A DNA stretch of 64,000 nucleotides from contig CAWCUK010000001.1 in NCBI GenBank assembly GCA_963798775.1, positions 372,001 to 436,000 on the forward strand. The letters are read 5' to 3'. The notes under the pieces were generated by a model, which was not told where the DNA came from, did not search any database, and was given only the letters and a program-made list of their open reading frames with translations. A program made the position numbers and the translations under genes. The stretch is from CAWCUK01 sp963798775 (GTDB lineage: Bacteria > Bacteroidota > Ignavibacteria > Ignavibacteriales > Ignavibacteriaceae). This document shows, one piece after another, positions 1 to 9,132 of this stretch. Numbering within the stretch: the first letter of the stretch is position 1; each line of letters starts with the position of its first letter.

Positions 1-1043
1 AGCAGAACCGATTTTAAACATATTCCCCTGCTTCAGCTAATGTAAAGTCGGATACTCCTCTTAGCATGCAAGTAAAAATTCAAAATTCCTCCGATATTAC
101 CGGGACAAATTTTATAATTAAATTCGATACCACATATTTGCAATTCAATCAGGCTACAGCAGGTACATTTTTGGGATTAGCGGATGAGGCTGATTTTACC
201 GCCGCATTAATAAATTCTAATCAAATAAAAATAGAATACAGTAGAAAAGATGAAAGCTCGAAAGATGGTTCCGGTACTTTGTGCAATTTAATTTTTAAGC
301 CTAAAAAATCTGGTTATGCCAGTGTGGAATTTTATTCGGCAAATCTTTTTTCTCATCACGCAGAATTAACTTACACCACTTACGGAGCAATATTAAATAT
401 AACCGCCAATATCAAGGTTAAAGTATTTTTAGAAGGAGCATTTAACGGCACAGCGATGAATAGCGCGGCAAGCGATTATATCTCCAAAGCTCAACCATAT
501 TCAATAGCGCCGTGGAATTATATGGAATCGGAACAAGTTGCTGATACTTTCTTAACCAACCATAAAAATATAGTAGATTGGCTCCTAGTTGAGCTAAGAA
601 GCCCTAATTCTCCCGATGTTGTAATCCAGAAAAAGGTTTGTTTCCTTTTAACCGACGGCAGTTTGGCAGAACTTGACGGAACTGTGCCTTTAAGATTTTC
701 AGTTACCGGTGGGAAATATTATTTAGCAGTATTTCACAGAAATCATTTCCCTTTAATTAGTTCAGCAAAAGTTTCACTTGATATTATTCCTAATCGTTAT
801 GATTTTACAACTTCAGCCACAGCTTCATCCAATCATGCTTTAAAGGAAGTTAAGGAGGGAGTTTACTGCTTGATAAGCGGAGATACAAATTCAGACGGTT
901 TTATAAATGCGGAAGATAGAATAGAAATATGGAATCAACGGAATACTATCGGCTATAATAAGTGTGATATCTTTTTAGACGGGGTTATAAACGCGCAGGA
1001 TAGAATAACAATTTGGAATAATAGAAATACATCCGCAAAATAA
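1..1043 (+). CDS. Cohesin/dockerin-like secreted protein, 3' part, frameshifted near base 26
   Basis: The 5' end lies outside the window. The longest ATG-started frame begins at 66, but good homologous-looking sequence continues upstream to about base 27 (PASANVKSDTPLS), and bases 2-25 read on in another frame (EPILNIF). One extra C in the CCCC run at 26-29 would join the two into a typical cohesin N-terminus, so the ATG at 66 is probably internal. Residues 1-110 resemble a cohesin-type beta sandwich. The last 55 residues hold two calcium-loop repeats (GDTNSDGFINAEDR and DIFLDGVINAQDR, each followed by an IWN.RNT motif), a dockerin-like module common in Ignavibacteria surface proteins. It has no T9SS sorting tail. 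The role is unknown; cell-surface adhesion or assembly is an inference. Confidence 0.7.
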
Positions 1044-1073
1044 ATAGTTATTTAAATTCTGAAGAAATTTATG

Positions 1074-1106
1074 AGGTTGTGCTTTTAAGAAGTACAACCT
1101 TTTTAT
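1074..1106 (+). terminator. Rho-independent terminator after the dockerin-like gene
   Basis: AGGTTGTGCTT pairs with AAGTACAACCT (one internal mismatch) and is followed by a run of Ts at 1101-1105. It lies 30 bases after the stop codon at 1043. Confidence 0.7.
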
Positions 1107-1169
1107 TAAAAAATTTAGTTACTGAAATGAAACGAATTTTTAATATTAGAATAATCAATCGAAAATTTT

Positions 1170-2249
1170 TTACTTTGCCGCAAAACCCGATTTAGAAATC
1201 AATTCCTTAGCGCTTACCGCAATAGATTCATTCTCAAAAGATACTCTGAAAGTTCCGCCCGTTCCCTCTCTTATTTTCAGAAGTTCAATATCTTTTATAT
1301 CAATGCCGTTATTGAATAACAAGCTAGTTAATTTACTTAAAACTCCAGGTTCGTCTTTTACGGAAATGAAAACATCAACTAAAGGATTTATAAAACCCTT
1401 TGTATTTTTAGGGATTTCGTCGCGCAGATTCTGAGCTGAATTAAAAAGTGATTTTATACTTTTAGGATTTTCTTTCTCAAGCGAATCTTCTAAAATGTTT
1501 AAATTTTTATGAAGCAGTTCAATTGCTTTAACAATTTCCGCTTTATTCATTTTAAATATCGGTTCCCAAATATTAAATCCGCTGGCGGCAATACGTGTCA
1601 TATCTCTAAATCCGCCGGCGGCAAAATCGAGATAATTTACATCTTCATTATCTTCATAAGATTTTACCGAATTAACAAGCGCCACCGAAAGCAGCTGAGG
1701 CAAATGGCTTACACGCGCAATAATTTTATCGTGAAGATAAGGATTTAAGAGTCTTACTCTGGCACCGAGGTTTTTTACTACCGAAAGTACTTCATCAGTT
1801 TTTTTAGATTTTTTTTCAGAATCAGAAATTATGTAAACGGAGTTTTCAAAAAGCAAAGAATCGGAATTTTTAAATCCGCCGACTTCCTTTCCTGTCATTG
1901 GATGGCCGCCGATATAGAATCCTTTCTTCTTTATTTTGTTCCACGTTTCTTCAAAAATTCCTTTTACACCGCAAACATCTGAGATAATTGTTTCATCATT
2001 TATTAGAGGAACCAATTTTTTAAACGCTGATAAAGATAATTCTGTAGGAAGGCAAAGAAAAATTATATCGGAATCAGCCGCGTCCGTTATTTTGGTTAAC
2101 GCGGAATTAATTACTTCCTCGTTTAATGCTTCAGTTAATACTTCTTGTTTATCGTAGGCTTTAATAAAATAGTTTTTATTATTTTTCAAACCTTTGGCAA
2201 TCGAACCGCCGATTAATCCTAATCCTATTATTGAAATTTTCTTCTGCAC
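1170..2249 (-). CDS. tyrA: Prephenate dehydrogenase with C-terminal ACT domain
   Basis: This 359-residue protein catalyses the NAD(P)-dependent oxidative decarboxylation of prephenate to 4-hydroxyphenylpyruvate on the tyrosine branch. The Rossmann motif GLGLIGGSIA sits at residues 8-17. A conserved GGHPMTGKE segment lies near residue 115, and the all-helical dimerisation domain follows (HDKIIARVSHLPQ). Residues from about 290 form an ACT regulatory domain (VKDEPGVLSKLTSLL), which suggests feedback control by tyrosine. The start codon is GTG at 2249, placed 3 bases after the stop of the aroF-type gene, so the two are probably co-transcribed and translationally coupled. The length and motifs are complete, with no frameshift. 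Confidence 0.93.
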   Translation of the reverse strand: MQKKISIIGLGLIGGSIAKGLKNNKNYFIKAYDKQEVLTEALNEEVINSALTKITDAADSDIIFLCLPTELSLSAFKKLVPLINDETIISDVCGVKGIFEETWNKIKKKGFYIGGHPMTGKEVGGFKNSDSLLFENSVYIISDSEKKSKKTDEVLSVVKNLGARVRLLNPYLHDKIIARVSHLPQLLSVALVNSVKSYEDNEDVNYLDFAAGGFRDMTRIAASGFNIWEPIFKMNKAEIVKAIELLHKNLNILEDSLEKENPKSIKSLFNSAQNLRDEIPKNTKGFINPLVDVFISVKDEPGVLSKLTSLLFNNGIDIKDIELLKIREGTGGTFRVSFENESIAVSAKELISKSGFAAK

Positions 2250-2251
2250 TT

Positions 2252-3269
2252 TTACATTTTTCTCCCGATAACTTCTGCGATAAGTTTTACTTGTTTCATT
2301 AACTCAGAAAATTGATCAGGGAGTAAAGCTTGCGGACCATCGCTTAAAGCTTTTTCCGGATTATTATGAACTTCAACCATTAATCCGTCCGCACCGGCCG
2401 CAACCGCTGCTCTTGCCATCGGTAAGACTTTGTCTCTTAATCCCGTAGCGTGCGAAGGATCGGCAATTACAGGTAAATGGCTTCTTTTATGAACAACCGG
2501 AATCGCGGAAAGATCGAAAGTATTTCTGGTATAAGTTTCAAATGTTCTAATTCCTCTTTCACAAAGCATAACTTCTTTGTTTCCGTTTGCCAAAATATAT
2601 TCCGCGGACATCAGCCAATCTTCTACTGTTGCCGAAAGTCCTCTTTTTAGCATAATTGGTTTTGTTGTTTTTCCCAAATCTCTCAGCAACGAAAAGTTCT
2701 GCATATTTCTTGCACCGACTTGGAAAATATCTGTGTATTCATCAATTAAATCAATTTGTCCTGTTTCCATAACTTCCGTAATAACGAGTAAATTATATTT
2801 ATCGGCAGCTTTTCTCATATAGTTTTAAACCTTCTTCGCCTAATCCTTGGAAAGAATAAGGTGAAGTGCGCGGTTTGAAAGCTCCGCCTCTTAAAATTTT
2901 TGCGCCCGCTTTAGAAACAATTTCGGCAATAGTAAAAATTTGATCTTCATTTTCAACTGAACAAGGGCCGGCCATCATTACAACTTCCTCATCGCCTATA
3001 GCTACATCTTTAATTTTCAATAATAGTATTGTCTTTTTTGAAAACTTCTGCTTGCAAGTTTAAATGGTTCAGTTATCCGGTAAACTTCGGCAACACCGTC
3101 AAGTATTTTTACTTTGCGCGTATCAAAATCGGGTTTAACACCTATTGCTCCTAAAACTATTTGTTCAATTCCGGTTGATTTATGAACCGCAAATCCATAA
3201 TCTTCCAGATGTTTTATTACATTTTCTATTTGTTTATCAGATAGCATTTTTTTCTAAAACGATTACCAC
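2252..3269 (-). CDS. aroF: 3-deoxy-7-phosphoheptulonate synthase (Thermotoga-type, ferredoxin-like N-terminus), interrupted by four frameshifts
   Basis: The enzyme condenses phosphoenolpyruvate with erythrose 4-phosphate at the entry to the shikimate pathway. When joined, the pieces give a full-length protein of about 335 residues: an N-terminal regulatory ferredoxin-like domain, then AGPCSVEN, LRGGAFKPRTSPYSFQG, KRG, CERGIRTFE and ADPSHATG, all motifs of the class I beta/DAHPS-KDOPS family. The frame is broken by what look like four single-base insertions: near 3242 (AATGCTATCT), in the T run ending at 3041-3044, in the A run at 3014-3017 and at 2816-2822. The most likely true start is GTG at 3269, preceded by GGAG at a 6-base distance. 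It pairs with tyrA downstream. The catalytic residues are intact, which argues for sequence error rather than decay. Confidence 0.85.
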
Positions 3270-3275
3270 AATTAA

Positions 3276-3279
3276 CTCC
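3276..3279 (-). promoter_or_regulatory. Ribosome binding site deciding the aroF start
   Basis: GGAG on the minus strand lies 6 bases upstream of GTG at 3269. This supports a start 22 bases upstream of the ATG at 3247, reached once the extra base near 3242 is discounted. Confidence 0.5.
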
Positions 3280-3290
3280 GTTTAAAATTA

Positions 3291-3916
3291 TTAATGAAAA
3301 TTCTTTTCGCCGGCCTCTATTGCCAAATCTATATGATCTTCTTTTGTTGGCATTGCGCAAGAATAAATTGCGCTGTACGAACAATAAGGATTATAAGCTA
3401 AATTAAAATCTATGGTATAAACATAATTTTTATCAGGATTTAATTCAAAATCAATATATCTGCCTACTCCATAAGTTTCTTTTCCGGTTGTTTTATCCGT
3501 AAACCAGATACTGTAATAAACTTCACTGTCTTTTAGTTCTGCCTTATAAACATTTATTTTATAATCTTTATTTTGATAATTAAATTTAACATAACCAAAT
3601 CGTACAGTTTTTCTTTTTTCCCCTTTGGTGCCGGAAATTGTTATTGTATCCTTTTTCGGATATTCATAAAGTTTACTTTGAAAAACAAAATCGGGATCAA
3701 CATCATAATATTTTAAAGGATGAAACACAGCCATTGAGTCATATTAAAAGGTGAATAATCGGCTGTTTTCATTTCCTCATTTTTATCTGCTCTGTATTTC
3801 TCAACCTTTTTAATATATTCTTTTTGTTCTGGGGTATAATTTTTACCGCATGAAATTAAATTGAGTGAAGCGACAAATAAAATTAAAACTGAAATTGAAT
3901 ATCGATTATTTTTCAT
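3291..3916 (-). CDS. DUF1684 family lipoprotein, one frameshift
   Basis: The start is placed at ATG 3916, just after the mutS stop, because the protein then begins with a clean lipoprotein signal peptide ending LNLISCG. The first 68 or so residues run to SPFNMTQ. The rest (FHPLKYYDVDPDF to AGEKNFH) is in the neighbouring frame. One missing base around 3722-3735 would join them into a protein of about 208 residues with the DUF1684 hallmarks TGKETYGVGRYIDFE, DFNLAYNPYC and a C-terminal AGEK. The biochemical function of DUF1684 is not established. The position directly behind mutS suggests co-transcription only, not a repair role. Confidence 0.75.
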
Positions 3917-3917
3917 T

Positions 3918-6530
3918 CTAAATATTTTCATTTACTTTCTTTTTTAATTCATTTAATTTATTTAATGCTTCAATAGGAGTTAAATTATTTATTTCAATGT
4001 CCGTTATTTCTTTCCGGATTTTATCATCTTTAAATTCAAAAAGACTAATCTGATTATCATCATCAGCTTTTAATTTTTTCAGTTTTTCTTTTTTTATTTC
4101 GTAAGGTGTTAAGTTCTTTACTTTCAAATTCTGTAAAATTTCTTTTGCACTGTTGGAAACAAACATCGGCAGCCCGGCCATTTGAGCTACTTGAATTCCG
4201 TAACTGTGGTCGGCTCTTCCGGGATTTACTTTATGAAGAAAAATTACTTTATCGTCATATTCTCGAACTTCAACTTTATAATTTTTAATTCTTGGAAATA
4301 TTTCCGACATCTCATTCAGCTCATGGTAATGTGTAGCAAAAAGAGTTTTTGCCGAAACATCGGGGTTATCATGGAGATATTCAGTTATTGCCCAAGCAAT
4401 AGAAATTCCGTCAAAAGTACTTGTGCCGCGTCCTATTTCATCGAGTAAGATTAAACTTTTTGATGTAGCATTATTTAAAATATTCGCGGCTTCCTGCATT
4501 TCAACAAGAAAAGTACTTTCGCCGGCGGAAATATTATCACTTGCTCCAACACGTGTAAAAATTCTATCTACCAATCCTACTTTCGCGCTTTTTGCCGGAA
4601 CAAACGAACCGATTTGCGAGAGTAGAACTATCAATCCTACTTGTCTTAAGAATACAGATTTACCCGCCATATTCGGCCCGGTTAAAATTATAATTTGATT
4701 TTCTTTGTTATCCAGTTTACAGCTATTTGAAGTATATTTTTCTCCCGGCGGAAGAATTCGTTCAACAACAGGATGTCTTCCTTCTATAATTTCAAGAATA
4801 TCTTCATCGCTTAATTCCGGCTTAATATAATTATACTGCTCGGCGCATTCGGCAAAAGAAAGCAGACAGTCCAGCATTGCAATTAATCGCGCGTTCTGCT
4901 GAACCGATTCCGCTTCGGAAGCGACCATAAGTCTTACTTCATTAAAAAGCTGCGATTCAAGATCATAAATTTTTTCTTCGGCGTTAAGAATTTTATCTTC
5001 ATAAATTTTTAATTCCGGAGTAATGTACCGTTCTGAATTCACTAAGGTTTGTTTACGAATATAATTTTCGGGAATTTTATCTTTATGAGTATTGCTTATT
5101 TCAATATAATATCCGAATACTTTATTAAAATTTACTTTCAATGAAGGAATACCGGTTTTTTCTCTTTCTGTTCTCTGAAGATTCGCAATCCAGTCTTTCC
5201 CGTGAATCGAAACATCCCGCAGTTCATCAAGTTCAGGACTAAAGCCATTTTTAATAATTCCGCCGTCGGCAACACTTAAAGGAGGATTATCTACAAGTGC
5301 GTGTTCAATTTTTTCTACAAGTTTTTCTAGGGCAAATAAACTTGTACCTATTTGATTTAAAGTTTTCCCTTCACTTTCAGAAAGAATATTTTTTATTTCG
5401 GGAATTTTCTTCAAAGAAGATTTAACAGAATTTATTTCTCTGGGATTTGCTCTTCCTGTACAAACTTTAGAAATCAGCCTTTCCAGATCTCCTATCTCTT
5501 TTAATTGTTCGAATAAATTTTTCCTGAGAATTTTATTCTTTAAAAGTTCTTCAACGCTCTCTTGTCGTTTTAGTATTAGATCTAGTTTTTTTAAAGGCGA
5601 AGATATCCACTTTTTTAGAAGTCTTCCTCCCATTGCCGTTTCTGTTTTATCCAGAATTGAAATTAAGGAACCTTCTCTTCCGCCGTCATTCATTGAAAAA
5701 GTAATTTCCAGATTTCTTTTCGTTGAATAATCCAATGCCATGTATTCAGAAGGATTATAAGCCGATATTTTATTTAAATGAGAAAGGTTAGCCTTTTGTG
5801 TTTCCTGCAGATAATTTAAAACAACTCCGCTGGAAATAATTCCCGCGTTAAAATTTTCAATTCCAAATCCTTTAAGTGTAACAGTTTTAAACTGCATTAT
5901 CAGCAGCTCTTTTGCGTATTCGAAATTAAAAATCCAATCATCAACTTTAGTAATTCTTATCGTTTGATTTATTTTGTGTATTAAATTGCTCAAATATTCT
6001 TTATCTTTTTTCTGAACTAAAACTTCGGAAGGAGAAATAGATTCAATTTGCTGCTGAATTAGGTTTTCCGGAATTTCAAACGAGTAAAATTCTCCGGTAG
6101 AAATATCGCTGAAAGCAATTCCGGCAATATCATCTTTAATACAGATGCTCATTAAATAATTATTTTTTTTATGATCCAGCAGTTTATCAGAAAAAGCAAC
6201 ACCGGGAGTAACGACCTCAACTACTTCTCTTTTAACAATTCCCTTGGCAAATTTTGGATTTTCAACTTGTTCACAAACCGCCACTCTGTACCCGGCCCGG
6301 ACCAATTTTGGAAGATAAGTATCAATTGCGTGATGAGGAAAACCGGCAAGCGCTACATGCTCGGCGGCGCCGTTTGCACGTTTTGTTAAAGTAATTCCTA
6401 AAACTTTGGAAGCGGTTCTTGCGTCTTCTTCAAATGTTTCAAAAAAATCACCGACACGGAATAACAATATTGTATCCGGATGGGATTGTTTAACTTTATA
6501 ATATTGGGTCATTAAAGGTGTTTGTTGCAT
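3918..6530 (-). CDS. mutS: DNA mismatch repair protein MutS
   Basis: This 870-residue protein recognises base mismatches and small loops and recruits MutL. The start at ATG 6530 (MQQTPLMTQYY) fits the family; an ATG 39 bases further upstream would add an untypical hydrophobic leader. The mismatch-binding segment GDFFETFEEDA lies near residue 35, the Walker A motif GPNMAGKS near residue 620, Walker B LLDEIGRGTS after it, and the FATHYHEL switch motif follows. The Phe-x-Glu mismatch probe is present (FFE). Length and domain order are those of bacterial MutS1. The gene is intact despite lying next to frameshifted genes. Confidence 0.97.
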   Translation of the reverse strand: MQQTPLMTQYYKVKQSHPDTILLFRVGDFFETFEEDARTASKVLGITLTKRANGAAEHVALAGFPHHAIDTYLPKLVRAGYRVAVCEQVENPKFAKGIVKREVVEVVTPGVAFSDKLLDHKKNNYLMSICIKDDIAGIAFSDISTGEFYSFEIPENLIQQQIESISPSEVLVQKKDKEYLSNLIHKINQTIRITKVDDWIFNFEYAKELLIMQFKTVTLKGFGIENFNAGIISSGVVLNYLQETQKANLSHLNKISAYNPSEYMALDYSTKRNLEITFSMNDGGREGSLISILDKTETAMGGRLLKKWISSPLKKLDLILKRQESVEELLKNKILRKNLFEQLKEIGDLERLISKVCTGRANPREINSVKSSLKKIPEIKNILSESEGKTLNQIGTSLFALEKLVEKIEHALVDNPPLSVADGGIIKNGFSPELDELRDVSIHGKDWIANLQRTEREKTGIPSLKVNFNKVFGYYIEISNTHKDKIPENYIRKQTLVNSERYITPELKIYEDKILNAEEKIYDLESQLFNEVRLMVASEAESVQQNARLIAMLDCLLSFAECAEQYNYIKPELSDEDILEIIEGRHPVVERILPPGEKYTSNSCKLDNKENQIIILTGPNMAGKSVFLRQVGLIVLLSQIGSFVPAKSAKVGLVDRIFTRVGASDNISAGESTFLVEMQEAANILNNATSKSLILLDEIGRGTSTFDGISIAWAITEYLHDNPDVSAKTLFATHYHELNEMSEIFPRIKNYKVEVREYDDKVIFLHKVNPGRADHSYGIQVAQMAGLPMFVSNSAKEILQNLKVKNLTPYEIKKEKLKKLKADDDNQISLFEFKDDKIRKEITDIEINNLTPIEALNKLNELKKKVNENI

Positions 6531-6800
6531 AATATCAATTTTTAATAAAATTAAAAATACTTTAATCAAAAAATAATATCAATTCAAAGAATCTTCTTAA
6601 ATCGAAGTAACTAAGTTATAAATTGATTGTTTGCTTTCAAAAAAAATTAAGCTAAATTATTTATTAAATTTTACCGAAATAAGTTTAAAAGACAGGGGAG
6701 CTGTTAAATGGTGCTTATTTCCATTCAAATATTTCAACGTTTCTTTCCTATTCAATATAATAACATGTCTTTCCACAAAAACCATTATTAGGGGCTATTT

Positions 6801-8060
6801 ATGAAAAATCTATTTTTAGTTTTTACTGCGGTCCTATTTATTACCTCATCGTCTTCGTTTGCACAAATTGATTTGTTAGAGAAAATAAAAGATAAAATTG
6901 AACAGAAAGCAGATGAAAAAACAAATGAACAAATTGATGAGGCTTTAAATGAAGCCGAAGAAGGAATAAAGAATAATAAGACAAACAAAAATGAAGATGA
7001 GGTTGAAACAAACAATAATAAAGAAACAGTAAAACCAAAAACTTCCGATGAAAAAATAAAAGCTTATTCAAAATATGATTTTATTCCGGGAGAAAAAGTT
7101 ACGTATTATGATGATTTTTCTTCTACTTCAGTCGGCGATTTTCCGGCAAATTGGAATACTAGCGTTTCCGGTGAAGTTGTAACATTGAATAAATTTCCGG
7201 GGAAATGGTTTAAATTAGATAATTATAGCTCTTATGAACCTCTGAATATAAAGCTGCTCCCGGAAAATTATACTTTAGAATTTGATTTTATAGCAAATTC
7301 TCCCGATGAAGAAGCATTTGGGGCTTTATTTGTTGGATTTTTTTCAAAATCCGATGAGTATAGAATTGAGGATAATGTTATCGGAAATGCCGGTTGTGAA
7401 TTTAAATTACAATATAATTTTATTGAAGCGTATAATTGGAAAGAACAGCAATGGGGAAATGTTGAAACTTCTAAATCAAGTGAAATTGTTCAGCAAAATT
7501 TAGGGAAGAAAATAAAAGTATCTATTTGGGTACAAAAAGAACGGGCAAGACTTTATGTAAATGAATCCAAAATCTTCGATCTGCCCAAAATGGTAATTAA
7601 AGGATATCAGTATGATGGAATCAGATTCACTTCTATTTTAGAGGAAAATAAAGAGGTTTATATATCCAATATAAGATTAGCGGAAGGAGCGACCGATACA
7701 AGAAATAAATTATTAACCGAAGGTAAATGGGTAACACGAGGAATTTTATTCGATTCGGGTTCCGATGTGATTAAAGAAGAATCGTACGGCTCTTTAAAAG
7801 AAATTGCGGCCGTACTAAATGGAAGTCCCGATGTGCTGGTAAAAATAATTGGCCACACCGACAGCGATGGTTCGGATGATGCAAATTTAGATCTATCAAA
7901 GAGGCGGGCTTCATCGGTAAAAAAGATGTTAAGTGAGATTTTTAATGTTAATCTAAAAAGAATGGAAACAGATGGAAGAGGCGAAAGTGAACCTTCGGAT
8001 GATAATAATACAGCGGAAGGAAAAGCAAATAATAGACGAGTAGAGTTTATAAAATTATAA
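6801..8060 (+). CDS. Secreted OmpA-family protein with a lectin-like middle domain
   Basis: The protein has 419 residues. A signal peptide ends near SSSSFAQ (residue 22). Residues 25-85 are a charged, low-complexity, Glu/Lys/Asn-rich stretch that probably forms coiled coil. Residues 95-295 resemble a concanavalin/LamG-like beta-sandwich (YYDDFSSTSVGDFPANW). The C-terminal 110 residues are an OmpA/MotB peptidoglycan-binding domain (VKIIGHTDSDGSDDANLDLS, ending NNRRVEFIK). It probably sits in the periplasm or outer membrane bound to the wall. The ATG is preceded by GGGG and a strong terminator follows, so the gene looks monocistronic. The substrate of the middle domain is unknown. Confidence 0.85.
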   Translation: MKNLFLVFTAVLFITSSSSFAQIDLLEKIKDKIEQKADEKTNEQIDEALNEAEEGIKNNKTNKNEDEVETNNNKETVKPKTSDEKIKAYSKYDFIPGEKVTYYDDFSSTSVGDFPANWNTSVSGEVVTLNKFPGKWFKLDNYSSYEPLNIKLLPENYTLEFDFIANSPDEEAFGALFVGFFSKSDEYRIEDNVIGNAGCEFKLQYNFIEAYNWKEQQWGNVETSKSSEIVQQNLGKKIKVSIWVQKERARLYVNESKIFDLPKMVIKGYQYDGIRFTSILEENKEVYISNIRLAEGATDTRNKLLTEGKWVTRGILFDSGSDVIKEESYGSLKEIAAVLNGSPDVLVKIIGHTDSDGSDDANLDLSKRRASSVKKMLSEIFNVNLKRMETDGRGESEPSDDNNTAEGKANNRRVEFIKL

Positions 8061-8123
8061 TTTTTTTTGATTGAATTCTAAAAGTTATTCATTATATTTT
8101 TAGCTGAAAATTTAATTACTAGA

Positions 8124-8152
8124 AGGGGAGAAAGTTAACTCTCCCCTTTTTT
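8124..8152 (+). terminator. Rho-independent terminator after the OmpA-family gene
   Basis: A perfect 8-bp stem, AGGGGAGA (8124-8131) with TCTCCCCT (8140-8147), has an 8-base loop and is followed by a T run to 8152. Confidence 0.85.
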
Positions 8153-8178
8153 ATAAATAAAAAACAATCGGAAGTTTT

Positions 8179-8913
8179 GTGAAAGAAGAATTTCATAAAT
8201 GGCATTCAAACTATTTAGATCATGAACTGGGAATGCTGGTATTCGGTCATGCGGGATTTCCAGTAATCTTATTTCCAACCGCGAAAGGTCGTTATTATGA
8301 ATCCAAAGATAATGGATTGATAAACGCGGTTGAATGGTTCTTGAACGAAGGGAAAATAAAAATTTACTCGCCTGATACAGTTGACGCTAAAAGCTGGTAT
8401 AATTATTCAATTCCTCCGGGTGAAAGAGTAAGGATGAACAGCAATTATGAAAATTCAGTTTTACTGGATGTTATCGATTTCGCGCTTAACGAATCCGGGC
8501 GCGAAAAAGCTGCTTTAGCCGGCTGCGGCCTTGGAGGGTATCATGCTATAAATACTGCTTTCCGCAATCCAAATAAAATAGACGGAGTTTTATCAATGGG
8601 TGGAATGTTCGATATTAAAAAATTTATTATGGGGTATTATGACGACGAATGTTACTTTAATAATCCGCCCGATTATATGCAGAATTTAACCGATCCTTGG
8701 TATTTGAATAGAATTAAAGAAATGAAAATAATTCTTGGTACCGGAGATTGGGACAGAAATTTAGATGAAAACCAGAGAATGTCGAATATTCTTCACAATA
8801 AAAATATTAACCATTGGTTTGATGTTCGAGAAGAAGCAACACACGATTGGTTTTGGTGGAGGAAAGTTTTTCCGCATTATATTTTTGATTATTTACACCA
8901 CCGCTCATTTTAA
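8179..8913 (+). CDS. Esterase-like alpha/beta hydrolase (putative esterase family), nucleophile Ser apparently replaced
   Basis: This 244-residue protein has no signal peptide. The fold is suggested by the N-terminal strand segment (GFPVILFPTAKGRYYES), the elbow region and a C-terminal His (EATHDWFWWRK), all as in the PF00756-type cytoplasmic esterases. The nucleophile elbow reads AGCGLGGYHA where the family has G-x-S-x-G-G, so the catalytic serine position is glycine. The candidate acid (GTGDWD) and the histidine remain. It may be a binding protein or a dead paralogue, or the base may be miscalled (AGC to GGC). The start is GTG at 8179 with GGAAG upstream. It lies between two terminator-separated genes and is probably transcribed alone. 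Confidence 0.75.
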   Translation: MKEEFHKWHSNYLDHELGMLVFGHAGFPVILFPTAKGRYYESKDNGLINAVEWFLNEGKIKIYSPDTVDAKSWYNYSIPPGERVRMNSNYENSVLLDVIDFALNESGREKAALAGCGLGGYHAINTAFRNPNKIDGVLSMGGMFDIKKFIMGYYDDECYFNNPPDYMQNLTDPWYLNRIKEMKIILGTGDWDRNLDENQRMSNILHNKNINHWFDVREEATHDWFWWRKVFPHYIFDYLHHRSF

Positions 8914-9132
8914 TTTCAACTTATATTTCAGCCGCTATTCATTTTTTAGAGAAACTGGGAAGCTAAATTTATTCATCAAAATATTTTTTTCGTTTTGACA
9001 TAAAAATTTTCCCTGTGCAGTAGGTTATCCCTCACCTCAATTACATTGAAGTTTTCTTATATTATTGTATTATAAAATAACGTTTTATAGAAAAATCCTA
9101 TATAATCTTAAATTTTTTAAGAAGAGAACAAG

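Noticed and set aside
2577..2822. Plus-strand frame over the aroF gene
   Set aside because: It lies antisense to a gene with clear DAHP synthase motifs and has no protein likeness; it is a shadow frame.
2252..3269. Programmed ribosomal frameshifting in aroF
   Set aside because: There are four sites, none with a slippery heptamer plus downstream structure that I can see, and the same kind of indel occurs in unrelated genes nearby.
6788..7071. Two minus-strand frames inside the OmpA-family gene
   Set aside because: Their Ser/Phe/Leu-rich composition comes from the reverse complement of the Glu/Lys/Asn-rich segment, and no ribosome binding site is present.
9001..9132. Possible small RNA upstream of the GH13 gene
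   Set aside because: No stable hairpin or terminator was found by eye, only AT-rich leader sequence.
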